This document shows, in pieces, positions 47,001-56,174 of a DNA stretch of 64,000 bases. The stretch comes from Chitinophaga pinensis. Its GTDB lineage: Bacteria > Bacteroidota > Bacteroidia > UBA4408. Every line of letters begins with the position of its first letter. Within the stretch, counting starts at the first letter, position 1. Location of the stretch: assembly GCA_945872355.1 (NCBI GenBank), contig CAMBZU010000003.1, positions 1 through 64,000 of the forward strand, read 5' to 3'. The notes below the pieces were generated by a model. That model had not been told where the DNA came from. It did not search any database and saw only the letters and a list, made by a program, of their open reading frames with translations. A program made the translations under genes and the position numbers.

Positions 47001-48779
47001 ATGCGTGCAATGATTAAAAAATTAAATAGATTGATCAATATAGCTCAGCAGCAACTGAGTAAGAAACAATTTATATTGCTTTCGGCCATTCTTGTGGGTC
47101 TTTCTGCAGGAATAGCTGCGATTACAATGAAAAGTTTTGTGCATTTAATTTTTACACTTGCTACCTATAAGCCCATTGTTAGCTTGCGTTATTTGTATTT
47201 AGTGTTGCCAGCCTGTGGTATATTTTTAACTGTTTGGGTCATAAAAAAGCTTCTTAAAGGAAAGTTAGAAAAGGGGTTATCGCCCATTCACTATGCTATT
47301 GCTAAAAAGTCAAGTATTGTTCCTCGCGAACAGATGTATGCACAAGTGATTACAAGCACACTTACTGTTGGTCTTGGAGGCTCTGCAGGACTTGAAGCTC
47401 CGATTGTTATTACAGGAGCGGCATTTGGGTCAAATTATGCTAAAACATTTAAATTAGATTATAAAGATAGAACTTTGTTGCTGGCATGTGGCGTGGCAGC
47501 AGGTATTGGTGCAGCCTTTAATGCGCCCATTGCTGGTGTTTTGTTTGCCTTAGAAGTGTTATTGTTGGATATAAGTATTTCGGCTTTCACTCCACTAATT
47601 ATTGCTGCAGCAACAGGGGCTTTGGTTTCTAAAATATTTTTGAAACAAGATATATTATTTAATTTTCTGCAAAGTAGTCCTTTTAACTATTATAATGTGC
47701 CCTTTTATGTGCTTTTAGGCTTGCTAACAGGATTATTGTCTGTTTACCATCAAAGAATGTTTTTGAAATTGGAGCATTGGCTTTCAAGTTTAAAGCTTGG
47801 GGCCTATAAAAAAGTTTTTTTGTCGGGCGCAATGCTGGCTGCTTTAATTTTATTTTTTCCTAGCTTGTTTGGAGAAGGCTACGCAAGTATTAAAATACTA
47901 GCTTCATCAAATTCTAATCAGATTTTTGAAAATAGCATTCTTCATGATTTTACTTCAAATTCATGGTTTATTTTATTATTCATAACAATAACAATGCTTG
48001 TTAAAGTTTTTGCAACTGCCATAACTTTAGGGAGTGGAGGCAATGGAGGAAATTTTGCACCGTCACTTTTTGTTGGCGCTTATGCGGGCTTTGTTTTTTC
48101 TAGATTTATTAATTTAACTCATCTTACAACATTATCAGAAAGCAACTTTACCTTGGTGGGCATGGCTGGTATATTAAGTGGACTCTATCATGCGCCGCTA
48201 ACAGCGCTTTTTCTTATTGCGGAAATAACAGGAGGATACAACCTATTAATTCCATTGATGATTGTTTCTTCAATAAGCTATGCCATCAGCAAGCATTTCG
48301 AGAAATTTAGTTTGGATGCCAAAAAATTAGCAAGTACAGGGTCCATTTTTACTAACGATAAAGATAAAAATATACTCACCACCATTTCTACATCACGCAT
48401 AGTTGAAACTGATTTTGTAAAGATTTTTCCGATGCAAACGTTAGGTGAATTTGTAAAAATAATATCTTCATCAAAAAGAAATATTTTTCCAGTTGTAAAT
48501 GAGCAAGACAAACTGCTTGGTATTATTGTTTTAGATAATGTAAAAGAGGTAATTTTTAAAAATGAATTATACGAAAAAGTATTGGTTAAAGAACTCATGA
48601 GTATGCCACCAGAGGTTGTTGCACCTTACGAGCCCATGGAAAATGTAATGAAAAAATTTGATGAAACTGGCGCATGGAATTTGCCTGTGATAGATGAAGG
48701 CGTTTACGTTGGTTTTATATCAAAATCAAGTATATTTTCGAACTACAGAAATAAATTAATGGATTATAGTATAGACTAA
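47001..48779 (+). CDS. ClC-family chloride channel/antiporter with tandem CBS domains
   Basis: About 592 residues from ATG 47001 (or 47010); the track's TTG start overlaps the promoter. The membrane part has the ClC filter regions: GGSAGLEAPIVITGA (with the gating Glu), AAFNAPIAGVLFALE and GSGGNGGNFAPSLFVGA. Two CBS domains occupy about the last 150 residues (FPVVNEQDKLLGIIV; WNLPVIDEGVYVGFIS). Whether it is a channel or an H+/Cl- exchanger cannot be read safely. xseB follows 5 bases later. Confidence 0.93.
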   Translation: MRAMIKKLNRLINIAQQQLSKKQFILLSAILVGLSAGIAAITMKSFVHLIFTLATYKPIVSLRYLYLVLPACGIFLTVWVIKKLLKGKLEKGLSPIHYAIAKKSSIVPREQMYAQVITSTLTVGLGGSAGLEAPIVITGAAFGSNYAKTFKLDYKDRTLLLACGVAAGIGAAFNAPIAGVLFALEVLLLDISISAFTPLIIAAATGALVSKIFLKQDILFNFLQSSPFNYYNVPFYVLLGLLTGLLSVYHQRMFLKLEHWLSSLKLGAYKKVFLSGAMLAALILFFPSLFGEGYASIKILASSNSNQIFENSILHDFTSNSWFILLFITITMLVKVFATAITLGSGGNGGNFAPSLFVGAYAGFVFSRFINLTHLTTLSESNFTLVGMAGILSGLYHAPLTALFLIAEITGGYNLLIPLMIVSSISYAISKHFEKFSLDAKKLASTGSIFTNDKDKNILTTISTSRIVETDFVKIFPMQTLGEFVKIISSSKRNIFPVVNEQDKLLGIIVLDNVKEVIFKNELYEKVLVKELMSMPPEVVAPYEPMENVMKKFDETGAWNLPVIDEGVYVGFISKSSIFSNYRNKLMDYSID

Positions 48780-48784
48780 AAAAA

Positions 48785-48988
48785 ATGGAAAAAAAAACGA
48801 AACTTAATTATGAATTAGCATTTCAAGAATTGAGCACTATTGTGAAAGATATTGAACAAGAAAACATTCAACTTGACGAGCTTTCAAAAAAAATTGTAAG
48901 AGCTAATGAGCTGATTTCATTTTGTAAAGAACGCTTAAGACTCACTGAAGAAGAGTATCAAAAAGCAATAGATGGCTTAAAGGCTTAA
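48785..48988 (+). CDS. xseB: Exodeoxyribonuclease VII small subunit
   Basis: 67 residues, the normal size. The family pattern is clear: NYELAFQELSTIVKDIEQ, then ELSKKIVRANELISFCKERL. XseB binds the large subunit XseA to make the single-strand exonuclease. xseA is not in the window. The gene is tightly spaced behind the ClC gene, and its 3' end overlaps the convergent MmcQ gene by 12 bases. Confidence 0.93.
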   Translation: MEKKTKLNYELAFQELSTIVKDIEQENIQLDELSKKIVRANELISFCKERLRLTEEEYQKAIDGLKA

Positions 48989-49327
48989 CTGTTTTGATTT
49001 TGGTAAACTTTTAAATACCAATTGGTAAGACTCGTCTATAAAACGTTTGATCAAACTTGCGCTGAGTTCTTGATTTGAGATGACTGTGTTCCAATGCATC
49101 TTGTTCATGTGGTAACCTGGTGAAATACTTTCAGGGTATGTTTCACGCAGTTGTATAGCTATTTCGGGATCACACTTAACATTAATGCTTAAGGGGTTTT
49201 TCTCTAAAGACATTAGCAAAAACATTTTGTCAAGCACTTTAAAAACTAAGGTATTATTGTCAAAAGGAAAGCTTTCTGTTACTCCTTTTTTATTAATGCA
49301 ATAAGCCCTTATTTCTTCCGCATTCAT
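48977..49327 (-). CDS. MmcQ/YjbR family protein
   Basis: 116 residues matching the YjbR-like fold: KGVTESFPFDNNTLVFKV, then MFLLMSLEKNPLSINVKCDPE and the YHMNKMHWNTV segment. It is a CyaY-like small protein, sometimes labelled DNA-binding on weak evidence. The function is unknown. Confidence 0.9.
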   Translation of the reverse strand: MNAEEIRAYCINKKGVTESFPFDNNTLVFKVLDKMFLLMSLEKNPLSINVKCDPEIAIQLRETYPESISPGYHMNKMHWNTVISNQELSASLIKRFIDESYQLVFKSLPKSKQLSL

Positions 49328-49353
49328 AAATACAATGAGTAGAAAAAGTTCAA

Positions 49354-51162
49354 TTACTTTACAATTTTTCTAGTTGTAATTTTGTTAGCTTCATTTACTT
49401 GCACAACATAAATCCCGGCAGGCCATTCAGTTGTATTAATGCTTATTGATTTCTTTCCATTTGCTGAGCTGTTTGATATTAACTGACCAGTAGCATTGTA
49501 TATTAAAACATTCGCATCTTGGCCCATTAAAGTTAGATTTAATTGCTCGTTAAAAGGCACAGGATAAATTGCATTTTTAGTTTGGCTTTGTATTGTTTGA
49601 ATTGTTGTAAGTGAACCATTAGGGGTGCTCACCACCATTCTAATCATTACATCTTCAATTTCGCGATACCGGTTAATAGCCCAGCCTGCGCCTAAAACTT
49701 CAAAAGTTTGATTACTTAAAGGCAAGGTTTGGTCTTGACCAATTGTTATACCATCGCCATTCATGATCCAAGAAACATATACACCAGAATCATTCACTGT
49801 TAAAGGCGCACTCAATAATACCTGATTCCAAGTATTATTTGTAATTGATGCATTTGGCACAGCAATATTTACTAATTCAGTACCTGGGCCATTATTTATG
49901 CCATCATTAGCGTTAACTTTTGCAGTAAATCCAACAGCTGAAGGATCTGAAACTATAAAATACTCTAAGCGTTGAATTACGAAAGGGCTAAATGGTGGCT
50001 CAAAATACACGCCAACACCGCCATTGCCGCCTTGCCAACTCAAACCTAAACCTTCGCTAGTGTTGTCACAGTATTGTAAGTTTACAAGCGCATTTAAAGT
50101 GTCAACAACAACCAATTCCATTGCTTTAGTATTGTTTGTTGGTGTTGCATCGTTAGCTAATTGAGTTTCAGAAGTGAAACGATAAGTGCCATTTGCAATT
50201 GGAGAAAAAGTACTACTTTGAGTAATAATTTGTTCATCACCAGGATTAGCCACATTAGCTGTTGAGGTGCTTGAAGTTATGAGCGTATTTGCAGCGTTTA
50301 ATACTTGCGAATAAACATTGAAGGCAGCTATATTTTGGTTTCCAGTATTTTTTACTTGACTTGTCATTTGAAAACTTGGGCCATTGTTTAATAAAAATTT
50401 TGCGCCTGTTTCGTCATTGTCATTCCACATTACAGCTGCATCAATTACTTGATAGGTTGTATTGTTAGGATAATAAAATTTTACTGCGTAATTGCTAAGC
50501 GGGTATTGCCCGTATGAGTGTTGCAGGCCAATATTTCCTGAATTGTTTTCGATGCCGATACTTAGAATATTTGCAGTTCCGGCAGATACGCCACTTTGTA
50601 ATTTATACTGAAAAGTGATAGAACTATCGATGTTACTTAAAATTATTTGGAAGCTATTTGCACCTTGTATATAACCGTTGGCTGCAGTAGGACTCCAAAA
50701 AGCTACATTTTCATAGCTTACTATCAACGTATCGTTTGTTGCATTTTGCCAATAATAACATTGGCCAGGATTTGTTGCGCCATCAAAATTAAGATCGGCG
50801 GCAAATGGTGCAATAAAATTATTGGGTTGTGCAGCTGCAGGAATTGTAGGAAAAGGAGAAGAAATTTGTCCATTAGTAAATCCTATGTATCCATTAGAAC
50901 CAATATAATATTGAGAAACGTTATACCAATAATACTGAAAATTAAATCCAATTGGAAAAGGACCTGTATTATTATCATCACTTAAACCTGTTACTTGAAT
51001 GGTGTTGGGCAAAGCAGTAATATCAATCCAAGAATATACAGGACCATTGGGCTCGTTGCTGTCTTTCCAAGTATAACCAAATATATCAGGTCCGCCAACG
51101 GCAGCAAATAAAGTAGAATAGCAGATTGTTGCAATAAAAGTTAGAAGTAAATTTCTTTTCAT
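49354..51162 (-). CDS. T9SS cargo protein with nidogen-like and CARDB-like regions
   Basis: 602 residues from ATG 51162 (MKRNLLLTFIATICYSTLFA signal peptide); the track start adds 20 residues upstream. The N-terminal domain (YIGSNGYIGFTNG, FAADLNFDGATNPG, NSFQIILSN) resembles domains common in secreted proteins of this phylum. A CARDB-like region follows (TSQVKNTGNQNIAAFNVY). The C-terminal sorting domain has NAIYPVPFNEQLNLTL and ends TTRKIVK. TATATTTG lies just 2 bases before the ATG, probably too close to act as its promoter. Confidence 0.85.
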   Translation of the reverse strand: MKRNLLLTFIATICYSTLFAAVGGPDIFGYTWKDSNEPNGPVYSWIDITALPNTIQVTGLSDDNNTGPFPIGFNFQYYWYNVSQYYIGSNGYIGFTNGQISSPFPTIPAAAQPNNFIAPFAADLNFDGATNPGQCYYWQNATNDTLIVSYENVAFWSPTAANGYIQGANSFQIILSNIDSSITFQYKLQSGVSAGTANILSIGIENNSGNIGLQHSYGQYPLSNYAVKFYYPNNTTYQVIDAAVMWNDNDETGAKFLLNNGPSFQMTSQVKNTGNQNIAAFNVYSQVLNAANTLITSSTSTANVANPGDEQIITQSSTFSPIANGTYRFTSETQLANDATPTNNTKAMELVVVDTLNALVNLQYCDNTSEGLGLSWQGGNGGVGVYFEPPFSPFVIQRLEYFIVSDPSAVGFTAKVNANDGINNGPGTELVNIAVPNASITNNTWNQVLLSAPLTVNDSGVYVSWIMNGDGITIGQDQTLPLSNQTFEVLGAGWAINRYREIEDVMIRMVVSTPNGSLTTIQTIQSQTKNAIYPVPFNEQLNLTLMGQDANVLIYNATGQLISNSSANGKKSISINTTEWPAGIYVVQVNEANKITTRKIVK

Positions 51163-51370
51163 ATCAAATATATTTTGTTTGCTAAGGTAATTAAAATTCA
51201 ATATCAAGCAATAAAATAGCATTTTATATGCTCAAAAAAAATGAAATGTTGCAACCAAACCATTATGTTTTATTACTGCTTATTGCTGTATTTTACTGAT
51301 GCTTTCATGAGATTAAATTTGCCACATTGCACAAGGGATTTAATAGCAAATTTACAGATTGATTAAAATA

Positions 51371-52384
51371 TTATTGTTTAATAAATTTCTGATTTTGTAT
51401 TCCTTTTTTTGTTTGTATTTGGATGTTATAGATGCCATTGGATAAATTTTCAATTGAAAATTTTTGTTGTGAGGCGATATTTTTATACTCCAACATTTTT
51501 TGTCCATTCATGTTAAAAATAGTGACGATATTATTGCTTCCATCGGGCACATTATTAAAGTAAATAAAAGAGTTGGCAGGATTTGGAAAAACAATTATTT
51601 GATTTGTAGCTAATTCTATTTCATTATTTCCAACGGTTACATCAATGGTCAAATTATCTAAACAGAAAAATGCTGGTGTATTCATGCCAAATGCACCATT
51701 GTCTGATGAAGTTAATGTAAATTTTAAGCTGTCGAAAACCCCAAGTATGCTGCAATCTACCCATTCCCAAGTTTTTAAAATATAGTCTAAACTATCATTG
51801 GTGAAACGAAAATCAGCTAAATAAAACGCTACACTATCAGCACTTAATTGACCGCCAACATAAGCCCTTGTAGTAAGTTTAAAAAAGTCAGGAAAATTTC
51901 CTTGAGGTAAACCACTATTAGTGCCAGTTGTATCTCCAAATTTTCTTGCAAAAGTATCTCCATTCTTCATGCTGTTATAGGCGTAAGTGCCATTTGTAAC
52001 ATAAAAACCATTGATAACCATTGTTGGCGTTATATTATTTAAACGGGCAATTGCATTTTGCTGAACTACTGCATAATTTGAAGAACCTGCATATCCAACT
52101 GCAGCCTTAGCAGCATAAAGATTTGTGAAGCCTGAGGTAATAGAATCAACCATTGAAGAATAGGCAAATCCATCTACCCAATATCCACCAAATGAAGTAT
52201 CATAATTATTTGGAAAATACATGCCGCCACTTACAAAACCACCAGATTGATCACTTCCGTTCCAATAGGCGCCCATAGGTGGCGTTGGAAGAAATAAATT
52301 TTCAAAATCTGATATTATTTGTGCTTTAATAAGCAAGTTGCTAAACAACACAAGCGCAATTAAAAGAGGTAATTTTTTTTTCAT
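51371..52384 (-). CDS. DUF4465-like T9SS cargo protein under cobalamin riboswitch control
   Basis: 337 residues from ATG 52384 (MKKKLPLLIALVLFSNLLIKAQ signal peptide). The mature part looks like DUF4465: ISDFENLFLP, YWNGSDQSGGFVSGG, FGGYWVDGFAYS and later DSVAFYLADFRF. It ends with a T9SS sorting domain (IVFPNPANSFIYF ... NQKFIKQ). A cobalamin riboswitch lies 163 bases upstream on the same strand, with no other gene between. I infer a surface-exposed corrinoid-binding or uptake-accessory protein; DUF4465 members near B12 uptake genes are my recollection, not something shown here. Confidence 0.85.
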   Translation of the reverse strand: MKKKLPLLIALVLFSNLLIKAQIISDFENLFLPTPPMGAYWNGSDQSGGFVSGGMYFPNNYDTSFGGYWVDGFAYSSMVDSITSGFTNLYAAKAAVGYAGSSNYAVVQQNAIARLNNITPTMVINGFYVTNGTYAYNSMKNGDTFARKFGDTTGTNSGLPQGNFPDFFKLTTRAYVGGQLSADSVAFYLADFRFTNDSLDYILKTWEWVDCSILGVFDSLKFTLTSSDNGAFGMNTPAFFCLDNLTIDVTVGNNEIELATNQIIVFPNPANSFIYFNNVPDGSNNIVTIFNMNGQKMLEYKNIASQQKFSIENLSNGIYNIQIQTKKGIQNQKFIKQ

Positions 52385-52546
52385 GTTTTTTTGTTTTTCT
52401 ATTATTTTTTTAAACCATTGATTCATCAATATCATCAACAGGAATAATAAAACAGGCAAACAAATTTGTAGCGGCATATAGCTGCATAGCTTTCACAAAA
52501 ATGATGTCCTGCTTTTTTCCCGAAGCTGGCAATCTAATTTTGCATT

Positions 52547-52693
52547 GGCAGGTCTTCTGACTTGCTTTATCTAGCGTCTTCCCTCATAACTATTATGCTA
52601 TAAAGTGACATTTAATGCTAGAAAAAATTGTTTTTGTGAAACAATTAAAGCTTACAGCAGCGGGAACTGTTACTGATTTACACAGTATTCCCT
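52547..52693 (-). promoter_or_regulatory. Cobalamin (B12) riboswitch
   Basis: Minus-strand landmarks in the right order: GGGAAT, AACAGTTCCCGCTGCTGTAA (the CCCGC/CTGTAA core), a TGTCACT segment, GAGGGAAGACGC, and the closing AGAAGACCTGCC box. These match the AdoCbl riboswitch consensus closely. It sits in a leader of about 350 bases between a predicted promoter and the DUF4465-like gene. A GCAGG downstream (near 52507) could pair with CCTGC of the closing box as part of the expression platform; that is speculative. Confidence 0.94.
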
Positions 52694-52737
52694 TTTAATT
52701 TTTTGATAAAGTCTTTATCTAAAAAACCAACGCAGGG

Positions 52738-52745
52738 CAAATGTA
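52738..52745 (-). promoter_or_regulatory. Predicted -7 promoter element upstream of the cobalamin riboswitch
   Basis: Minus-strand TACATTTG, perfect TAnnTTTG, 44 bases before the riboswitch GGGAA. Confidence 0.6.
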
Positions 52746-52833
52746 TGAAATATTTTAAATACCACAACTTAAAATTTTAAACGATGAAATGCATTTATCA
52801 GCAAATAAAAGTTTGTGAATTCAATATTAATAT

Positions 52834-52841
52834 TATTTTTG
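52834..52841 (+). promoter_or_regulatory. Predicted promoter of the cold-shock gene
   Basis: TATTTTTG at -7 with TTTG (52812-52815) 18 bases upstream, a full TTTG-N18-TAnnTTTG match to the Bacteroidota consensus. Confidence 0.65.
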
Positions 52842-52871
52842 TTCCATTATTATTTTAATTATTTATTTATT

Positions 52872-53063
52872 ATGAAAACAGGAAAAGTGAAATTCTTTAA
52901 TGGTGCCAAAGGATTTGGATTTATTAAAGACGATGCTACCAACGAAGAAGTATTTGTTCATGTAACAGGTTTAGTTGACCAAATTCAACAAGATGACAAT
53001 GTTACTTTTGACATTACCGAAGGTAAACGTGGTTTAAACGCAGTAAACGTTAAGAAGGCTTAA
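52872..53063 (+). CDS. Cold-shock domain protein (CspA family)
   Basis: 63 residues from ATG 52872 (MKTGKVKFFNGAKGFGFIK); the track's upstream 19 residues lie over the promoter. RNP1 is KGFGFI and RNP2 is VFVHV. Single-strand nucleic-acid-binding chaperone. Followed by an intrinsic terminator. Confidence 0.95.
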   Translation: MKTGKVKFFNGAKGFGFIKDDATNEEVFVHVTGLVDQIQQDDNVTFDITEGKRGLNAVNVKKA

Positions 53064-53087
53064 TTATATTGATGCCACAGGTAATTT

Positions 53088-53120
53088 AAAGCCCTTGCTT
53101 ATTTAGCAGGGGCTTTTTTT
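53088..53120 (+). terminator. Intrinsic terminator of the cold-shock gene
   Basis: Stem AAAGCCCTTGC / GCAGGGGCTTT (one G-T pair) with a short loop and a seven-T run. Confidence 0.85.
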
Positions 53121-53132
53121 ATGCTTATTACT

Positions 53133-53157
53133 TTTAACCCAGATTTCGCATTAGAAA
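53133..53157. repeat. Short dispersed repeat, copy of the 57.04 kb element end
   Basis: TTTAACCCAGATT-TCGCATTAGAAA is the same as 57044-57068 except for one base. No matching inverted end was found nearby, so this looks like a fragment. The rest of 53121-53357 shows nothing else. Confidence 0.6.
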
Positions 53158-53357
53158 CCTACTCAACTCATTTCACTTCAATCTCACGCAATAATCCATT
53201 TTGAATTTCAAAATAGCTTGATACGCTATCCTTCCAATATACATGGTGCGTAAAATGAACTTCAAAAAATATTGTTTAAGAAAGATTTCAAATGCGTAAT
53301 TAAGGTTAAGCTATTTAGCACTTTGTTTTGCTGAAATATTTGAAGACCTTTGCCGAA

Positions 53358-54581
53358 ATGTTAGAAGTTAAAACGATAGTAATTATAGGGGGAGGTGCTG
53401 CAGGATATTTTGCTGCAATAAATGTGGCCTATAATTATCCCGAGTGCAAAGTAATCATTGTAGAAAAAACAGGTAAAACACTTCAAAAAGTGAAGGTGAG
53501 TGGAGGTGGAAGATGCAATGTTACAAACCACTGTTTTGAGTTATCTCAGCTTTCAAAAAACTATCCTAGAGGAGAGAAAGAACTGCTTCAAGCCTTTTAT
53601 CAATTTTCGGTGAGTGATACAATAGCATGGTTTGAGCAGCATCATGTTGATTTAATTGCAGAAGATGATCACAGAATGTTTCCAAGCACCAATAGTTCTC
53701 AAACAATTATTGATTGTTTTGAGAGCTCTTTTAATCAATTGGGAGGAAAAATATTTCTAAATACTGAAGTAATTGCGATTAAAAAATTAGAAAATAATTT
53801 TGAAATTAATTTTAAAACTGGCAATAATATTATTGCTAGTAAAATTATTGTTACCAGTGGCGGCTACAATCAAGAAAGTGGTTACAACTTTTTAAATGCA
53901 TTTCAATTAAATGTGATAAAGCCATTGCCATCTTTGTTTACGTTTAATTTAGCTGATAAAAAAATTACAAAATTAATGGGCTTAAGCGTACCATCTGCAA
54001 AGGTTACCATAAAACAAAGTAAGTTGGAAAATGAAGGTCCATTACTTATTACCCATTGGGGATTAAGCGGGCCAGCAGTTATTAAGTTATCATCATTTGC
54101 TGCTATTCATTTAAATGAAATAAATTACAATTTTGAGATAGAAGTGAATTGGAATAATAACTTCAGTAAAGAAACTTTAAAGCAACATTTAATAAAACTT
54201 AAAAACACTACAGCTAAGGTTTGGGGTAGTTTACATACAGAAATAGGAATTCCTAAGCGGCTATTAGAATATATGATGTATGAATGTGAAATAAGTGAAA
54301 CTAAAAAATTAGCCGAAACCAATAATAAACAAATTGAACAGCTGTGCGCCATGGTTTGTGAAGGTACATTTGCTATAAAAGGAAAAACAACTTTTAAAGA
54401 AGAGTTTGTAACCTGCGGAGGTATTGATTTAAAAGAAGTAAACTTTAAAACTATGGAATGTAAAAAGATACAGGGACTTTACTTTGCAGGCGAAGTTTTA
54501 AATATTGATGGCATTACAGGTGGATTTAATTTTCAAGCAGCATGGACCACCAGTTTTATTGCAGCGCAGCTGAAAACATAA
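53358..54581 (+). CDS. HI0933/BaiN-family flavoprotein, NAD(P)/FAD-dependent oxidoreductase
   Basis: 407 residues from ATG 53358; the track start is a TTG. A near-consensus promoter word GACCTTTG ends 5 bases before the ATG. FAD-binding motif IIGGGAAGYFAAINVA, the family's KVSGGGRCNVTN, and C-terminal CGGIDLKEV plus FAGEVLNIDGITGGFNFQ are clear. The reaction in this lineage is unknown. Confidence 0.92.
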   Translation: MLEVKTIVIIGGGAAGYFAAINVAYNYPECKVIIVEKTGKTLQKVKVSGGGRCNVTNHCFELSQLSKNYPRGEKELLQAFYQFSVSDTIAWFEQHHVDLIAEDDHRMFPSTNSSQTIIDCFESSFNQLGGKIFLNTEVIAIKKLENNFEINFKTGNNIIASKIIVTSGGYNQESGYNFLNAFQLNVIKPLPSLFTFNLADKKITKLMGLSVPSAKVTIKQSKLENEGPLLITHWGLSGPAVIKLSSFAAIHLNEINYNFEIEVNWNNNFSKETLKQHLIKLKNTTAKVWGSLHTEIGIPKRLLEYMMYECEISETKKLAETNNKQIEQLCAMVCEGTFAIKGKTTFKEEFVTCGGIDLKEVNFKTMECKKIQGLYFAGEVLNIDGITGGFNFQAAWTTSFIAAQLKT

Positions 54582-54618
54582 AAAATCAAAAAGCGTATTA
54601 AAACAATCCGATAAAACG

Positions 54619-54626
54619 TAATTTTG
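54619..54626 (+). promoter_or_regulatory. Predicted -7 promoter element for the rhomboid gene
   Basis: TAATTTTG, perfect TAnnTTTG, 46 bases before the ATG. Confidence 0.45.
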
Positions 54627-54672
54627 TACAACAAATCATTTACAGCATCTGTTACAGTTTTAAAAATAATTA

Positions 54673-55575
54673 ATGAGCAACTCTATTCTTGATGACATAA
54701 AATTTAATTTGAGAACGGGTAATAACATACTGCGTTTTGTAATTATAAATGCAGGTATTTTTATTATTCTTGGCCTGCTTAGTTTAATTGATAATTTGTT
54801 TAAACTTGGCGGTATTCTGCATTTTAATGAGTATTTTACTTTTCCCTCATCGCCTGTTTGGTGGTTAAGAAAACCTTGGTCTTTGTTGAGTTATATGTTT
54901 CTTCATCAAGACTTGTTTCATTTACTTGGCAACATGGTTATGCTTTATTTTGGTGGCCGTATTTTTACTGAATTTTTAGGAAATAAAAGAATTGTTGCAT
55001 TGTATTTTGCTGGTGGTATTGCTGGCGCTTTGTTATATATGTTGCTTTATAATACCATTCCAATGTTTGCCGATGCAGGTATAATTAGCAATTTGCTAGG
55101 TTCATCGGCAGCTGTTTTGGCTATATTTTTTGCCATTGCAAGTTATTTACCCAATTATGAAGTTGGTTTAATTTTAATTGGTCCTGTGCGTTTAAAATAT
55201 ATTGCTTTGTTTTTATTTGTTCTTGATTTATTAAGTATTGATCAAAACAACCCAGGTGGGCATATTGCCCATATTGGCGGGGCCCTATTTGGAATTGCTT
55301 ATGCTACTGGATTAAGAAAGGGTTATGACTTTACAATCACGTTTAATAATATGGTAAACAAAATAGAAAATTTATTTAGCAAGCGTAATCAAAGTAGCGC
55401 TAAGATGAAAGTATCCTACAGGGAATCAACATCACAAAAAGCAAAAGCTGTAAAAGAGGCCAAAAACAAGCAAGAAGTTATTGATGCCATTTTAGATAAA
55501 ATATCAAAATCGGGATACGATAGTTTAACTAAGTCAGAACAAGAAACCATTTTTAAAATGAGTAAGGAAGATTAA
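54673..55575 (+). CDS. Rhomboid-family intramembrane serine protease
   Basis: 300 residues with six predicted membrane helices. The HxxxN region is FHLLGNMVMLYFGG, the catalytic Ser is in LLGSSAAVLA and the catalytic His in HIAHIGGALFG. The cytoplasmic C-terminus is basic and ends in a short helical motif (ILDKISKSGYDSLTKSEQ) that is common in Bacteroidota rhomboids. Substrates are unknown. Confidence 0.93.
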   Translation: MSNSILDDIKFNLRTGNNILRFVIINAGIFIILGLLSLIDNLFKLGGILHFNEYFTFPSSPVWWLRKPWSLLSYMFLHQDLFHLLGNMVMLYFGGRIFTEFLGNKRIVALYFAGGIAGALLYMLLYNTIPMFADAGIISNLLGSSAAVLAIFFAIASYLPNYEVGLILIGPVRLKYIALFLFVLDLLSIDQNNPGGHIAHIGGALFGIAYATGLRKGYDFTITFNNMVNKIENLFSKRNQSSAKMKVSYRESTSQKAKAVKEAKNKQEVIDAILDKISKSGYDSLTKSEQETIFKMSKED

Positions 55576-55782
55576 TGTTTTTTGATTTTGAATGGGATGT
55601 AAAAATGAAGCATTGCCCAACCTTTGATTGTAGATAAAAGGGAGTAATAAACGCCAATAAAGTAACATTTGAATTGTTTATAATGCTAATAATTCAAATA
55701 AATATTAAATTTTTGAAATGGTTAATTTAGTTTTTTTCGGTGTTATTAATGCTGCCTTATTTAACTTTATATTCTCATATCA

Positions 55783-56169
55783 ATGCGCCACAACATGAAG
55801 AGCAATAAACCAATTTCAATACAAGCCAGGTTAAACAGTTTTGTTTATGCATTTGAAGGAATAAAGTATTTTATGCGTCATGAACCACAAGCCCTCATTC
55901 ATTTGCTTGCAGCGCTGGCAGTGATTATTGCCGGTTATAGTTTTGAAATAAGTGTTGGTGAATGGATAGCAATTTCATTTGCTATTGGATTGGTGGTGGT
56001 AGCTGAAATGTTGAATACAGCCATTGAGAAATTAACCGATATGGTTTCTCCTGAAATACATCCTAATGCAAAGGTGGTTAAAGATTTAGCAGCAGGAGCG
56101 GTGTTAATGGCGAGTATTGTTGCTTTAGTGATAGGATTGATCGTTTTTTTGCCGAAGGTGTTGTATTAA
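55783..56169 (+). CDS. Diacylglycerol/undecaprenol kinase family protein (DgkA-like)
   Basis: 128 residues, three membrane helices. Family motif AEMLNTAIEKLTDMV followed by HPNAKVVKDLAAGAVLMAS. It phosphorylates a membrane lipid alcohol; undecaprenol or diacylglycerol cannot be distinguished. ATG 55783 or ATG 55795 (MKSNKPIS) may be the start. Confidence 0.93.
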   Translation: MRHNMKSNKPISIQARLNSFVYAFEGIKYFMRHEPQALIHLLAALAVIIAGYSFEISVGEWIAISFAIGLVVVAEMLNTAIEKLTDMVSPEIHPNAKVVKDLAAGAVLMASIVALVIGLIVFLPKVLY

Positions 56170-56174
56170 TTTTT

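Noticed and set aside
51165-51172. TATATTTG as promoter of the cargo gene at 51162
   Set aside because: It ends two bases before the ATG, so a transcript would start at or inside the start codon; probably a chance match.
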